64,000 nucleotides of DNA from Bacteroidota bacterium (lineage in GTDB: Bacteria > Bacteroidota > Bacteroidia > Chitinophagales > Chitinophagaceae): assembly GCA_005882315.1 (NCBI GenBank), contig VBAR01000002.1, positions 62,001 through 126,000 of the forward strand, given 5' to 3'. Positions 28,161 through 36,671 of the stretch are shown in pieces (position 1 is the stretch's first letter; every line of letters begins with the position of its first letter). Both the position numbers and the translations under genes were made by a program. The notes beneath the pieces were generated by a model. That model was given only the letters and a program-made list of their open reading frames with translations, did no database searches and was not told where the DNA came from.

Positions 28161-29624
28161 ATGAAACGTACTCTAAAGACGTGCATGATAGTAATTGTAA
28201 TGGTACTATCAGGTGCGGTACAAAATGAATCAAAGGCACAGGTGTCGGCAAGCATATCATTCCAGACTTTTTATGATGAACTGAGTCCGTATGGCGAATG
28301 GATATATTATCCATCTTATGGTTATGTATGGAGCCCGGATGATAGTTATTCAGGATTTCATCCTTATAGATCGGGAGGGCATTGGGTATGGACAGACGAT
28401 TACGATTGGCTCTGGGCTTCGGATTATGACTGGGGCTGGGCGCCATTTCACTATGGCCGATGGTTATATGATTCCTATTATGGTTGGATATGGGTGCCGG
28501 ACTATGAGTGGTCGCCTGCGTGGGTAGTGTGGCGAAATGGCGGAGGCTATTATGGCTGGGCACCAATGAGCCCGGGAATCAGTATAAATCTTTATTTCGG
28601 AAGTTATTCCCCGTCTTATGATTACTGGTGTTTTGCACCAAGACAATACATTAACTCATCACGTATATCCGATTATTATGTAGATGTGCGGCAAAACACA
28701 ACGATCATTAATAACACAACTGTAATAAATAATTACAGTACAAGAAATAATTCGTATGTAACCGGGCCTTCACGGAGAGATGCAGAGAGATATACCGGTT
28801 CGCAAATTCGTTCGACATCTATTAGTGAGTCAAGAAATCCGGGTAAGATAAGGGTTCGGGGAAATGAAGTGGCTATTTATAAACCTTCTATCAGCAGACA
28901 AAGTTCAGGTAATGATGTTCCTAAAAAATTTGAACGTTATAATGCCAATAATAAAAATGACAGGGCGAATACAAGAAACAACGATAGGATAGAAACAAGA
29001 AGTACAAACAATCCTGAAGTAAGACGAGAAAGAAATGAACCTGTTAAGGAAAGATATGATATCCGTAATCAACCTGAAAGGAAGAGTAATGAAGTAATTC
29101 CTGAGAGACCTTCAAATAAAGAGATTCGTGAACAAAGAGGACAGGAGCGAAGAACATTTGAAAGACCACAACAGAATCAAGGAACAATAGAAAGGCCGCA
29201 GCAGCAACAAAGACCAGATGTAAGACCGCAACAGGAGAGAAGAACAATAGAAAGACCGGAGCAGCAACAAAGACCTGATGCAAGGCCGCAACAGGAACGA
29301 AGAATAATTGAAAGAACACAGCAGCAAGAAAGGCCTGATGTTAGGCCACAACAGGAGCAAGGAAGAATTGAAAGACAACAACAGCAGCAAAGACCTGATG
29401 TAAGGCCTCAACAAGAGAGAAGAACAATAGAAAGATCCCAGCAACAACAAAGACCTGATATTAGGCCGAATGAGAATCGGAGACAACGACAAGAGGCGCC
29501 TGTTCAAAACCCTAACAATCAGCAAAGGGAAATACAAAGGAATGTAAATAGCCCCGGGCAGACCCCAGCAAATAATAGTAATGGAAATAATAATGGTAGG
29601 GGTAGGGGAAGAGGTAACGGGTAA
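28161..29624 (+). CDS. Secreted Trp/Tyr-rich protein with Gln/Arg repeat tail (DUF6600-like)
   Basis: A 487-residue exported protein (signal: TCMIVIVMVLSGAVQNESKAQ). Residues 35-150 are very rich in Trp and Tyr with recurrent short motifs such as YGEWIYYP, GGHWVWTDDY, DWGWAPFHYGRW and YGWAPMSPG; this resembles DUF6600 / YXWGXW-type envelope proteins. The middle is Asn/Ser-rich, and residues 330-440 are a Gln/Arg/Pro-rich tandem repeat of 20-residue units. The C-terminus is NGRGRGRGNG. The tail is basic and probably disordered. An extracytoplasmic structural or adhesive role is a guess. A terminator follows. Confidence 0.85.
   Translation: MKRTLKTCMIVIVMVLSGAVQNESKAQVSASISFQTFYDELSPYGEWIYYPSYGYVWSPDDSYSGFHPYRSGGHWVWTDDYDWLWASDYDWGWAPFHYGRWLYDSYYGWIWVPDYEWSPAWVVWRNGGGYYGWAPMSPGISINLYFGSYSPSYDYWCFAPRQYINSSRISDYYVDVRQNTTIINNTTVINNYSTRNNSYVTGPSRRDAERYTGSQIRSTSISESRNPGKIRVRGNEVAIYKPSISRQSSGNDVPKKFERYNANNKNDRANTRNNDRIETRSTNNPEVRRERNEPVKERYDIRNQPERKSNEVIPERPSNKEIREQRGQERRTFERPQQNQGTIERPQQQQRPDVRPQQERRTIERPEQQQRPDARPQQERRIIERTQQQERPDVRPQQEQGRIERQQQQQRPDVRPQQERRTIERSQQQQRPDIRPNENRRQRQEAPVQNPNNQQREIQRNVNSPGQTPANNSNGNNNGRGRGRGNG
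29161..29470 (+). repeat. In-frame 60-bp tandem repeat, about five copies
   Basis: Units of 60 bp encode 20-residue blocks of the type RPQQERRTIERPQQQQRPDV. Copies begin near 29161, 29221, 29281, 29341 and 29401 and differ by scattered substitutions, while the period is kept exactly. The exact spacing keeps the reading frame. Confidence 0.92.
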
Positions 29625-29647
29625 AGAAAAGTCTATCTGAATTTATC

Positions 29648-29677
29648 AGAGCCTTGCACAAGCAGGGCTCTTTTTTT
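29648..29677 (+). terminator. Terminator after the Trp/Tyr-rich protein gene
   Basis: AGAGCC, t, TGC, loop ACAA, GCA, g, GGCTCT, then TTTTTT. A strong intrinsic terminator that isolates the downstream ribosomal block. Confidence 0.88.
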
Positions 29678-29834
29678 AGAATCTATCGTTTCGGCCTTAA
29701 TTTGCAGCTTTGGTTTACATGAGTATGTGCAGATAAAATAGGGGCTTGCCCAAGGTTTTAGCCTGTTTATAACTGGTTGGGGATAAACTGTTGGAATCCT
29801 GCTTTTAAGAATATAAAAAAACAACCCGTTGTTT

Positions 29835-29866
29835 TTTGGATAATCACCTTCACACCTTTACCTTTG
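29835..29866 (+). promoter_or_regulatory. Promoter of rpsL-rpsG
   Basis: TTTG (29835-29838), 20-bp spacer, TACCTTTG (29859-29866). A perfect match to the Bacteroidota primary sigma consensus, 25 bp before the rpsL ATG. Confidence 0.75.
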
Positions 29867-29891
29867 CCCTCCCTTAAAATAAAGGATCAGA

Positions 29892-30275
29892 ATGCCTACA
29901 ATTCAACAGTTAGTACGTAAAGGAAGAGAAATCATCAGAGCAAAAAGCAAATCCAGGGCTCTGGATAGCTGTCCTCAACGCCGCGGAGTATGTACCCGTG
30001 TGTATACAACCACACCCAAAAAACCAAACTCTGCGCTTCGTAAAGTGGCGAAAGTTCGTTTGACAAATAAGGTAGAGGTGATTGCTTATATTCCAGGTGA
30101 AGGTCACAACCTGCAGGAGCACTCAATCGTGTTGATCCGCGGAGGTCGTGTTAAAGACTTACCAGGTGTACGTTATCATATCGTTCGTGGTTCATTGGAT
30201 ACTGCCGGTGTAAAAGATCGTAAGAAGAGCCGTTCAAAATATGGTACTAAGAAAGAAAAAGGCGGAAAAAAATAA
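29892..30275 (+). CDS. rpsL: 30S ribosomal protein S12
   Basis: A 127-residue S12, the decoding-centre protein. The hallmark [17 protein letters not shown] and the [21 protein letters not shown] region are intact; the streptomycin-relevant Lys positions in KPNSALRK and the loop GVRYHIVRG look wild type. First gene of the unit rpsL-rpsG, with a perfect promoter just upstream. Confidence 0.99.
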   Translation: MPTIQQLVRKGREIIRAKSKSRALDSCPQRRGVCTRVYTTTPKKPNSALRKVAKVRLTNKVEVIAYIPGEGHNLQEHSIVLIRGGRVKDLPGVRYHIVRGSLDTAGVKDRKKSRSKYGTKKEKGGKK

Positions 30276-30309
30276 TTCTGATTAAAACTTAATAAAGCAA
30301 CTAAGAGAT

Positions 30310-30777
30310 ATGCGGAAAGCACAAGCAAAAAAACTCCCTTTAGCACCAGACCCACGTTATAATGACAAGCAGGTTACACGTTTTGTAAACACTATGATGT
30401 GGCAGGGAAAGAAAAGCATCGCTTTTGAAATTTTTTATGATTCATTAGCGAAAGTAGCTAAGCAAACCAATGAAGATGGGTATGAAGTTTGGAAAAGAGC
30501 TATTGCCAATGTTACCCCTTCAGTTGAGGTTCGCAGCCGTCGTATCGGTGGTGCTACCTTCCAGATTCCTGCTGAGGTTCGTGCCGACAGAAAAGTTTCA
30601 TTAAGTATGAAATGGCTCATCCGTTACAGCCGCGAAAGAAATGGAAGAAGCATGGCTGATAAGTTAGCCGGTGAAATAGTAGCAGCAGCAAAAGGTGAAG
30701 GTTCTGCTATTAAAAAGAAAGAAGATACTCACCGTATGGCAGAAGCAAACAAAGCATTTGCACACTTCAAAATTTAA
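30310..30777 (+). CDS. rpsG: 30S ribosomal protein S7
   Basis: A 155-residue S7, the primary assembly protein of the 30S head. It starts MRKAQAKKLPLAPDPRY and carries the family segment RSRRIGGATFQIPAEV. A strong terminator follows within 25 bp, so fusA, which normally belongs to the same transcript, is cut off from it. Confidence 0.99.
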   Translation: MRKAQAKKLPLAPDPRYNDKQVTRFVNTMMWQGKKSIAFEIFYDSLAKVAKQTNEDGYEVWKRAIANVTPSVEVRSRRIGGATFQIPAEVRADRKVSLSMKWLIRYSRERNGRSMADKLAGEIVAAAKGEGSAIKKKEDTHRMAEANKAFAHFKI

Positions 30778-30801
30778 AATAGCAACTCATTTTTTATACG
30801 A

Positions 30802-30829
30802 ATCCCGGATGACCTCCGGGATTTTTTTA
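30802..30829 (+). terminator. Terminator after rpsG
   Basis: ATCCCGGA (30802-30809), loop TGACC, TCCGGGAT (30815-30822), then seven T. It separates rpsL-rpsG from the genes downstream. Confidence 0.92.
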
Positions 30830-30859
30830 TTAAGGTAAGTATATAAAATAAACTTTTTT

Positions 30860-30867
30860 TACGTTTG
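30860..30867 (+). promoter_or_regulatory. -7 promoter element of the 276-residue secreted protein gene
   Basis: TACGTTTG fits TAnnTTTG, 80 bp before the ATG; no -33 match. Confidence 0.35.
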
Positions 30868-30946
30868 AGGTTTAATAAATTTATCTCCACATTATCATTC
30901 CACCAGTGATAAACAATTTTTTTTATAAGCCCCAAAATGAATTAAC

Positions 30947-31777
30947 ATGAAAAAATTACCACTATTATTTATGATTGGCCTGCTTGCATTTTCTTTCAGC
31001 AATGCACAGGTGAAAACAAAGGCGCTGAAAAAAGTAGCAGAATTGCTAATGCCTAAAACAGTTGATGATGATATGCCGGGTACAAGAGGTGCATCTGTTG
31101 CCTGGCACCCGGGACAAAAAAAATATTATGCGGTAATGGCCGGTAATATGGAGTATCCGATAGCAGTATTTGATGCAACTGGTAAAAGGGTTTCGGGCAA
31201 GAATGATGAAGCAATGATAGATGTAAGAGGATTATGGTATAACCCGGCTTCAAAAAGAATTGAAGGAAATGCATATGGTGATAATGGCTGGTTTTATTAT
31301 AAGCTCAATTCTTTGGGTATGATTGAAAGCCATGAGGTTTTGTTTGAAGGACAAAATCAGCCGGACGTACAATGCGTGGGGGCCTATAACTCCGCTGATA
31401 AAAAAGTTATGTTCCTGAACGGGTCACAGGTTTATTATTATGATATCTCGAATGCCACACCTGGTGGAGATGCACTTATTCTTCATTGGGGCAGGGTTGC
31501 GAAAGATGGTGAATCAGAAGATGAAGAGCCAACGGAACCTTCGGAAAATCATAATAGCTCTACAATAGTATTTACAGGTATAGCAGGCGCTGAAATAGGA
31601 GCTTTAAATATAGATATCAAACAGATAGAGCTCTATAATAAGAAAGATGGTTTCATGACCCAAATACTCAAATTACCGGATACTGCAACTACTGAAGGTA
31701 TTTTCAACTTTGCTTTTGCTAACGGCATTTACTGGTTGTTCGACATGGAGACAAGAATTTGGACAGGCTATAAATAG
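30947..31777 (+). CDS. Secreted hypothetical protein between rpsG and fusA
   Basis: A 276-residue protein with a signal peptide (PLLFMIGLLAFSFSNAQ). The mature part has repeated beta-propeller-like strands (SVAWHPGQKKYYAVMAGN, GLWYNPASKRIEGNAYG, VGAYNSADKKVMFLNGSQ), suggesting a propeller or similar beta fold, plus an acidic insertion (ESEDEEPTEPSE). No family recognised. It interrupts the normal rpsG-fusA order and is bracketed by a terminator on each side and its own promoter motif, which indicates a separately expressed inserted gene. Confidence 0.8.
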   Translation: MKKLPLLFMIGLLAFSFSNAQVKTKALKKVAELLMPKTVDDDMPGTRGASVAWHPGQKKYYAVMAGNMEYPIAVFDATGKRVSGKNDEAMIDVRGLWYNPASKRIEGNAYGDNGWFYYKLNSLGMIESHEVLFEGQNQPDVQCVGAYNSADKKVMFLNGSQVYYYDISNATPGGDALILHWGRVAKDGESEDEEPTEPSENHNSSTIVFTGIAGAEIGALNIDIKQIELYNKKDGFMTQILKLPDTATTEGIFNFAFANGIYWLFDMETRIWTGYK

Positions 31778-31809
31778 GTGCTAGAACTTTAAACTAAATG
31801 ATACCACAG

Positions 31810-31840
31810 AGCCTGTATCTGAGCTTCAGATACCGGCTTT
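31810..31840 (+). terminator. Hairpin, probable terminator
   Basis: AGCC, t, GTATCTGA, loop GCT, TCAGATAC, c, GGCT, followed by TTTCT. Twelve pairs with one mismatch; the U tract is short. Confidence 0.6.
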
Positions 31841-31939
31841 CTAGTGTCTGAAGGTTATGAATTTAGGTTCTGAAATGAATTCTTTTTCACATTCAGGAAT
31901 TTAGTTTCTCAAACCTTTTTTCCGTAAATGTTTTTGGCC

Positions 31940-31947
31940 TACATTTG
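31940..31947 (+). promoter_or_regulatory. -7 promoter element of fusA
   Basis: TACATTTG fits TAnnTTTG, with TTTT at the -33 position. The predicted leader to the fusA ATG is about 260 bases. Confidence 0.5.
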
Positions 31948-32211
31948 CGCCGCCAAAAGGGAGTCCGCAGGTGAACAGGATGATGCGGAAAATGGGGCTT
32001 TTTTTCTGGCAATCTATGAGAGTCTAATCTACATATCGGCAAAACTTTCCCATTCAGTGGGATACCACAAGTTATAAAATCAAAGCCGATAAGAAATTCA
32101 GAAGTATCCCGCCATTTGCGGGACGACGCAAGGAACGATGAACAGGATTACAAAAACTGGTTCCCAAAAAATAAAAACTTTAAATAAAACAAAACAACAA
32201 ATCAAATAGTC
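31948..32211 (+). promoter_or_regulatory. Long structured 5' leader of fusA
   Basis: The leader contains TCCGC/GCGGA near 31963-31988 followed by a T7 tract; a nested three-level stem at 32035-32090 (ATCGGC/GCCGAT outside, AACTT/AAGTT in the middle, CCCA/TGGG inside); and a REP-like TCCCGC/GCGGGA hairpin at 32107-32123. Nothing here codes for protein. A regulatory RNA role is an inference from structure and length. Confidence 0.45.
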
Positions 32212-34356
32212 ATGGCCGATTTAAAATTTCAGAGAAACTTTGGTATTGCCGCTCACATTGATGCCGGTAAAACCACAACCACCGAACGCATCCTCCGCTA
32301 CACTGGTATGATCCACAAAATTGGTGAGGTGCATGATGGCGCCGCTACTACTGACTGGATGGAACAGGAAAAAGAAAGAGGTATTACTATTACCTCTGCA
32401 GCAGTAAGCTGTAAGTGGAATTTTCCAACTGATAAAGGAAAAGCATCTCCGAACACCAAGGAATATTACTTCAACATCATTGATACTCCCGGTCACGTTG
32501 ACTTTACCGTGGAAGTAGAACGTTCTATGCGTGTACTGGATGGTTTGATTGCCCTCTTCAGTGCGGTTGATGGTGTAGAACCACAATCTGAAACTGTTTG
32601 GCGCCAGGCTAATCGTTATAATGTACCACGTATCGGTTTCGTAAATAAAATGGACCGTGCTGGTGCTGACTTTTTGAATGTAGTAAAACAAGTAATTGAA
32701 ATGCTCGGTTCTAAAGCAGTTCCTCTTCAGTTGCCGATCGGTGCAGAAGATGATTTTAGAGGCGTGGTGGATTTGATCAAGATGAAAGGTATCATCTGGC
32801 ATATGGATACAGAAGGAATGACTTTTGATGAAATAGAAGTACCTGCTGATATGCTGGAAGAAGCAAATGAATGGAGAGCAAAATTAGTAGAAGCAGTAGC
32901 TGAGTATGATGATAAGTTGATGGAAAAGTTTTTTGATAATCCTGATACGATCACTGAAGATGAAATGCATGAAGCTATCCGCAAGGCTACGATTGATCTT
33001 TCAATTGTGCCAATGATGTGTGGTTCTTCATTTAAAAATAAAGGCGTACAAACTGCACTCGATGCGGTTTGTCGTTACCTGCCTTCACCAATGGATATCG
33101 AAGCTGTATCAGGTGTAAATCCTGATACCGGTGAAACAGAAACCCGTAAGCCGGATGCAAAAGAACCATTTGCTGCATTGGCATTTAAGATCATGACTGA
33201 CCCGTTTGTTGGTCGTCTTGCATTCTTCAGGGTTTATTCTGGTCACCTCGATGCTGGTTCTTATGTGCTGAATGTAAGAAGCGGTAAGAAAGAACGTATC
33301 AGCCGTATCATGAAGATGTTTGCTAACAAGCAAAACCCGATTGATTTTATCGAAGCAGGTGATATCGGTGCAGCAGTTGGTTTCAAAGAGATCAAAACTG
33401 GTGATACACTGTGCCACGAAGATCATCCGATCACATTGGAGAATATGTTTATTCCAGAACCAGTTATCTCGGTAGCTGTTGAACCTAAAACACAAGCTGA
33501 CGTAGATAAAATGGGTATGGCGATTGCAAAACTGGTAGAAGAAGATCCTACACTGCGTGTAAAAACAGATGAGGATACGGGACAAACAATTCTTTCAGGA
33601 ATGGGAGAGTTGCATCTTGAGATCATCGTTGATCGTATGAAACGTGAGTTTAAAGTTGAGATCAACCAGGGTGCACCGCAAGTTGCTTACAAAGAGGCAT
33701 TCAATATTACAGTAGAACATCGTGAGACGTTGAAAAAACAAACCGGTGGTCGCGGTAAGTTTGCTGATATCGTTTTCAACCTCGGCCCTGTTGATGCAGA
33801 ATGGAGAACAGAAAACCCAGGTAAGAGTTATCAGTTCGTGAATGATTTGTTTGGTGGATCAATTCCAAGAGAATTTGTTCCTGCTATTCAAAAAGGTTTT
33901 GAAGCTTCAATGACAACAGGTGTGCTTGCTAGCTACCCGGTTGACAATATGAAGATCCGTGTATTCGACGGAAGCTTCCACGCTGTTGACTCCGATTCAA
34001 TGTCATTTGAATTGTGTGCTAAAGCTGGTTTCCGTGAAGCAGCAAGAAAAGCAAAACCTGTTTTGCTTGAGCCGATCATGAAAGTAGAAGTAGTAACACC
34101 TGATCAATATATGGGTGATGTAACAGGTGACCTGAACCGTCGTCGTGGTATGCTGGAAGGTATGGATAGCCGTGCAGGTGCACAGGTTATTAAAGCAAAA
34201 GTACCGCTGAGTGAAATGTTCGGTTATGTTACACAGTTACGTTCATTGTCATCAGGCCGTGCTTCATCTACCATGGAGTTCAGTCATTACAATCCTGCAC
34301 CGAATAATATTGCTGAAGAAGTAATAGCGAAGGTGAAAGGAACAGTGAAAGCATAA
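32212..34356 (+). CDS. fusA: Elongation factor G
   Basis: A 714-residue EF-G, the GTPase that drives tRNA-mRNA translocation. The G domain shows [15 protein letters not shown], the switch region [17 protein letters not shown] and NKMDRAG; domains II-V follow, with [11 protein letters not shown] and the C-terminal [18 protein letters not shown]. Full length. In most Bacteroidota it lies directly between rpsG and rpsJ; here it has its own promoter motif, a long leader and its own terminator, so it forms an independent unit. Confidence 0.99.
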   Translation: MADLKFQRNFGIAAHIDAGKTTTTERILRYTGMIHKIGEVHDGAATTDWMEQEKERGITITSAAVSCKWNFPTDKGKASPNTKEYYFNIIDTPGHVDFTVEVERSMRVLDGLIALFSAVDGVEPQSETVWRQANRYNVPRIGFVNKMDRAGADFLNVVKQVIEMLGSKAVPLQLPIGAEDDFRGVVDLIKMKGIIWHMDTEGMTFDEIEVPADMLEEANEWRAKLVEAVAEYDDKLMEKFFDNPDTITEDEMHEAIRKATIDLSIVPMMCGSSFKNKGVQTALDAVCRYLPSPMDIEAVSGVNPDTGETETRKPDAKEPFAALAFKIMTDPFVGRLAFFRVYSGHLDAGSYVLNVRSGKKERISRIMKMFANKQNPIDFIEAGDIGAAVGFKEIKTGDTLCHEDHPITLENMFIPEPVISVAVEPKTQADVDKMGMAIAKLVEEDPTLRVKTDEDTGQTILSGMGELHLEIIVDRMKREFKVEINQGAPQVAYKEAFNITVEHRETLKKQTGGRGKFADIVFNLGPVDAEWRTENPGKSYQFVNDLFGGSIPREFVPAIQKGFEASMTTGVLASYPVDNMKIRVFDGSFHAVDSDSMSFELCAKAGFREAARKAKPVLLEPIMKVEVVTPDQYMGDVTGDLNRRRGMLEGMDSRAGAQVIKAKVPLSEMFGYVTQLRSLSSGRASSTMEFSHYNPAPNNIAEEVIAKVKGTVKA

Positions 34357-34403
34357 TTTCAGAAGCAAAGTTTTAACACTGAAGCTTTCAGATATTTAAA
34401 CGA

Positions 34404-34433
34404 CCCCGCAATAAAATGCGGGGTTTGGTTTTT
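34404..34433 (+). terminator. Terminator after fusA
   Basis: CCCCGCA (34404-34410), loop ATAAAA, TGCGGGG (34417-34423), then TTTGGTTTTT. An ATG at 34416 lies inside this hairpin and is not used as a start. Confidence 0.9.
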
Positions 34434-34450
34434 ATACCTACTGTTTATCT

Positions 34451-34458
34451 TAGTTTTG
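34451..34458 (+). promoter_or_regulatory. Promoter element of the small secreted protein gene
   Basis: TAGTTTTG fits TAnnTTTG; a TTTG at 34424-34427 is three bases further upstream than usual and overlaps the fusA terminator. Confidence 0.4.
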
Positions 34459-34484
34459 AAAAAAGCACCATAAAATTTAAACTC

Positions 34485-34892
34485 ATGAAAACGTTTTTGA
34501 AACTTAGTTTGCTTGGCTTATTAGCATTTGTATGCTCGGCAGATTTAAATGCCCAGGATTTTCCTGCTACTGATAAAGAAGTAAGCGAAATATTATGTGC
34601 CGGGAAATGGATGCTTGATTCGGTAGGAAATGATAAGAAGATGACAACTTCTAAAGAAGCAATGATGGACGATGTGAGGATCGTATTTAAAAACGACGGC
34701 ACATATACGATCACTATGTTCGAAATGGATAGGGTGGGAAAATGGAAAACAAGTATGGGAGAAAAGCAAGTGAAGATCTATGAAAAGAAACCCGAGCCTG
34801 AAAGTATAGCGTATGTTGTGAAAAAAGATAAATTGGTAATGACACAAAAAGGGGAGGATGGGTTTAAACTGATTTTTAAACTTGACAAATAG
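34485..34892 (+). CDS. Small secreted protein, lipocalin-like
   Basis: A 135-residue exported protein; ATG 34485 begins a clear signal peptide (KTFLKLSLLGLLAFVCSADLNAQ). The mature part is a series of beta strands (GKWMLDSVGND, VRIVFKNDGTYTITMF, VGKWKTS, IAYVVKKDKLVMTQ), which resembles the lipocalin-like domain common in Bacteroidota. Ligand unknown. An in-frame ATG at 34416 would place the N-terminus in the fusA terminator and is rejected. It is monocistronic, with a terminator directly after it. Confidence 0.78.
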   Translation: MKTFLKLSLLGLLAFVCSADLNAQDFPATDKEVSEILCAGKWMLDSVGNDKKMTTSKEAMMDDVRIVFKNDGTYTITMFEMDRVGKWKTSMGEKQVKIYEKKPEPESIAYVVKKDKLVMTQKGEDGFKLIFKLDK

Positions 34893-34917
34893 GGCTCATT
34901 CAGAATATATACGTAGA

Positions 34918-34950
34918 AAGAATCCCGCCTCTGGTGGGATTCTTTCTTTT
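34918..34950 (+). terminator. Terminator after the small secreted protein gene
   Basis: A 12-pair stem from AAGAATCCC with one G-T pair, loop TCT, closing at GGGATTCTT, then TCTTTT. Confidence 0.88.
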
Positions 34951-35103
34951 AAAAACTTGATTCAGGACAAAGTAATTTTTTTTATGTGGCATTGTGTTTG
35001 CAAATATTCAGCATCCCGTTTTTAAAAAAACTTTTCACGGCTCTGCTAACTTATGAAAGATCCAATACTACAAGGGTTAAGGCTCCAAACGGAGCCTTTT
35101 CTT
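34951..35103 (+). ncRNA. Candidate small RNA ending in an orphan terminator
   Basis: A 130-base stretch without an ORF ends in an intrinsic terminator (AAGGCTCC at 35079-35086, loop AAAC, GGAGCCTT at 35091-35098, then TTCTTTTT). The upstream gene already has its own terminator at 34918-34950, so this one has no assigned transcript. The U tract is only on the plus strand, so it does not serve the convergent FkbM gene well. A small RNA is one explanation; a back-up terminator is another. Confidence 0.3.
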
Positions 35104-35104
35104 T

Positions 35105-35743
35105 TTATATCCAGTTTAGCTTGATATTGCCAATTCCTTTCTGCTTCATTAGTAATTCTATTTTTTTCAGATATTCTTCCTGGCCTGGAATTTTTGTTTC
35201 ATGTGTTTCCACATACATTGTTTTAAACAACCTGTGTGCATCCTGGTGAATGATAGATTGCAGGATTTCAGTTTCAGCACCTTCTACATCTATTTTGACC
35301 AAATCGACTTTAAGGTTCAGCGATTGAATGAATTCAATAAGGTTTATTACTTCAACTTCTACAAATGAAGCTGGGTTTATATTCTTTTTGGTATCAACAA
35401 TTGATGAGCCGACTGTAAACGCCTGTTCATTATTCCTCATTTCAGTATGCCTGAATAGTTTCAGCATGGTATTTTTATTCCAAACGCCTTTATTAATGCA
35501 GTTAATATTTTTTCTTTTGCCACAATTCTTTTGCAAACTTTCAAATGCAATAGGATCAGGTTCGAAAGCATAAATAGTAGCTCCGGTTATTGAGAGAAAG
35601 GAACTGATTTGCCCGGTATTGGCGCCACAATCAATAATAACAGAATTCTTATTTAACCGGAACAGCCACGGCAACAGCTTGAAATAGCTGATCCATAATG
35701 CACCTGTATTTAGAATTTTCCTTTTGATCAACGCTGTTCTCAT
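35105..35743 (-). CDS. FkbM family methyltransferase
   Basis: A 212-residue SAM-dependent methyltransferase of the FkbM type. The SAM-binding motif is VIIDCGANTGQISSFLS, the acidic residue follows in IYAFEPDP, and the later VKIDVEGAETEIL segment is diagnostic for the family. FkbM enzymes O-methylate sugars or lipids, often in surface glycan loci. The gene overlaps the upstream flippase-like membrane protein gene by four bases, so the two are coupled, which suggests work on a lipid-linked or surface glycan. Confidence 0.9.
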   Translation of the reverse strand: MRTALIKRKILNTGALWISYFKLLPWLFRLNKNSVIIDCGANTGQISSFLSITGATIYAFEPDPIAFESLQKNCGKRKNINCINKGVWNKNTMLKLFRHTEMRNNEQAFTVGSSIVDTKKNINPASFVEVEVINLIEFIQSLNLKVDLVKIDVEGAETEILQSIIHQDAHRLFKTMYVETHETKIPGQEEYLKKIELLMKQKGIGNIKLNWI

Positions 35744-36657
35744 TTGTATCGTTGCAACGGGTTTTTATAAGCAAATATAATTCCTGGTAAAGATGCAACT
35801 AAAGTAATGAGATAAAACAGCAGGCTTACAGCAACGGCTATATGCTGGTCAAGTCCGAAATATTTTGCGCCTTCAAGAAAAACAAGTTCACGAATACCCA
35901 GGCCCCCGCCAATGGTAAATGGTAGCACACCAGCTACTGCAGCTATTAAAAAGATAAATACATATTGAGCAGAATTTGTTTCAATACCCAATGCCCGTAC
36001 GATCATTTCAATACATAATACCATCAGCAATTGCACAAGTAAGCCCCAGAAGAAAGTTGACAAGAAGATTCCTGAAAAATAGGGGAAAAACTTTCGTGTA
36101 ATAAAATATGTAATGATAATAACTGCTGTTGCAGCTATCAAAAGTATAATTATATAAGTATTGTTTTCTAAAACAAACAAACCATAAACAGCCAGTAACA
36201 CTCCCAGTGCAAGTAACCCACTAAAACGATCCAGCAAAACAGTGGACATCGTTTTTTTATAAGAAGAATTGAATGTTCTTTTTAACAGAATGACTTTGTA
36301 AGCATCACCAGATATTGAACCTGGTAAAAACAGGTTATAAAACATACCAAGCCAGAATAGTTTAATGTTTTCCCATTCTGTAAGCCGGATATTTATTGCC
36401 CGGAGATAAATGTCAAATCTTTTGACGGCAAAAATTTTTGATACTAGAAAAATAACCAATACAACTGCAAGACTCGATAAGCTGGCGGAATTAATTGTCT
36501 GTTTCAGTTCATTCAAATTGATTTTTGTGGAAACATACCAAAGGCATAAACCGCTTATAATTATTTTCAAAAATAGTTTTAACAGTCTTACTGTTTTTGA
36601 TGAGCTTTTGGCTGTAACTTCCGGTATGGTTTCTGTTTCATTCACTATTGCCTGCAA
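35740..36657 (-). CDS. Flippase-like integral membrane protein (LPG synthase TM / UPF0104)
   Basis: A 305-residue polytopic membrane protein with about eight hydrophobic segments. It carries family-typical stretches such as KIIISGLCLWYVSTKIN, LGMFYNLFLPGSISGDAYK and LPFTIGGGLGIRELVFLEGA, matching the membrane part of lysylphosphatidylglycerol synthase, without the C-terminal aminoacyl-transfer domain. Such proteins are proposed lipid flippases. The stop overlaps the FkbM gene start. It is divergent from the beta-helix protein gene. Confidence 0.88.
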   Translation of the reverse strand: MQAIVNETETIPEVTAKSSSKTVRLLKLFLKIIISGLCLWYVSTKINLNELKQTINSASLSSLAVVLVIFLVSKIFAVKRFDIYLRAINIRLTEWENIKLFWLGMFYNLFLPGSISGDAYKVILLKRTFNSSYKKTMSTVLLDRFSGLLALGVLLAVYGLFVLENNTYIIILLIAATAVIIITYFITRKFFPYFSGIFLSTFFWGLLVQLLMVLCIEMIVRALGIETNSAQYVFIFLIAAVAGVLPFTIGGGLGIRELVFLEGAKYFGLDQHIAVAVSLLFYLITLVASLPGIIFAYKNPLQRYK

Positions 36658-36671
36658 ATAAATTCAAACCC

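Noticed and set aside
28159-28566. Minus-strand ORF rich in His and Pro
   Set aside because: It is antisense to the Trp/Tyr-rich domain of the secreted protein; codon bias of that domain explains the open frame.
29151-29470. Possible CRISPR-like array
   Set aside because: The 60-bp units are contiguous, have no spacers and are in frame in a coding region.
34416-34484. N-terminal extension of the small secreted protein
   Set aside because: The upstream ATG lies in the fusA terminator and would bury the signal peptide.
34986-35249. Plus-strand ORF of 87 codons
   Set aside because: It crosses a terminator and is antisense to the FkbM methyltransferase gene.
36648-36671. TTG start for the beta-helix protein
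   Set aside because: ATG 36672 starts the signal peptide directly; the upstream start overlaps the divergent gene.
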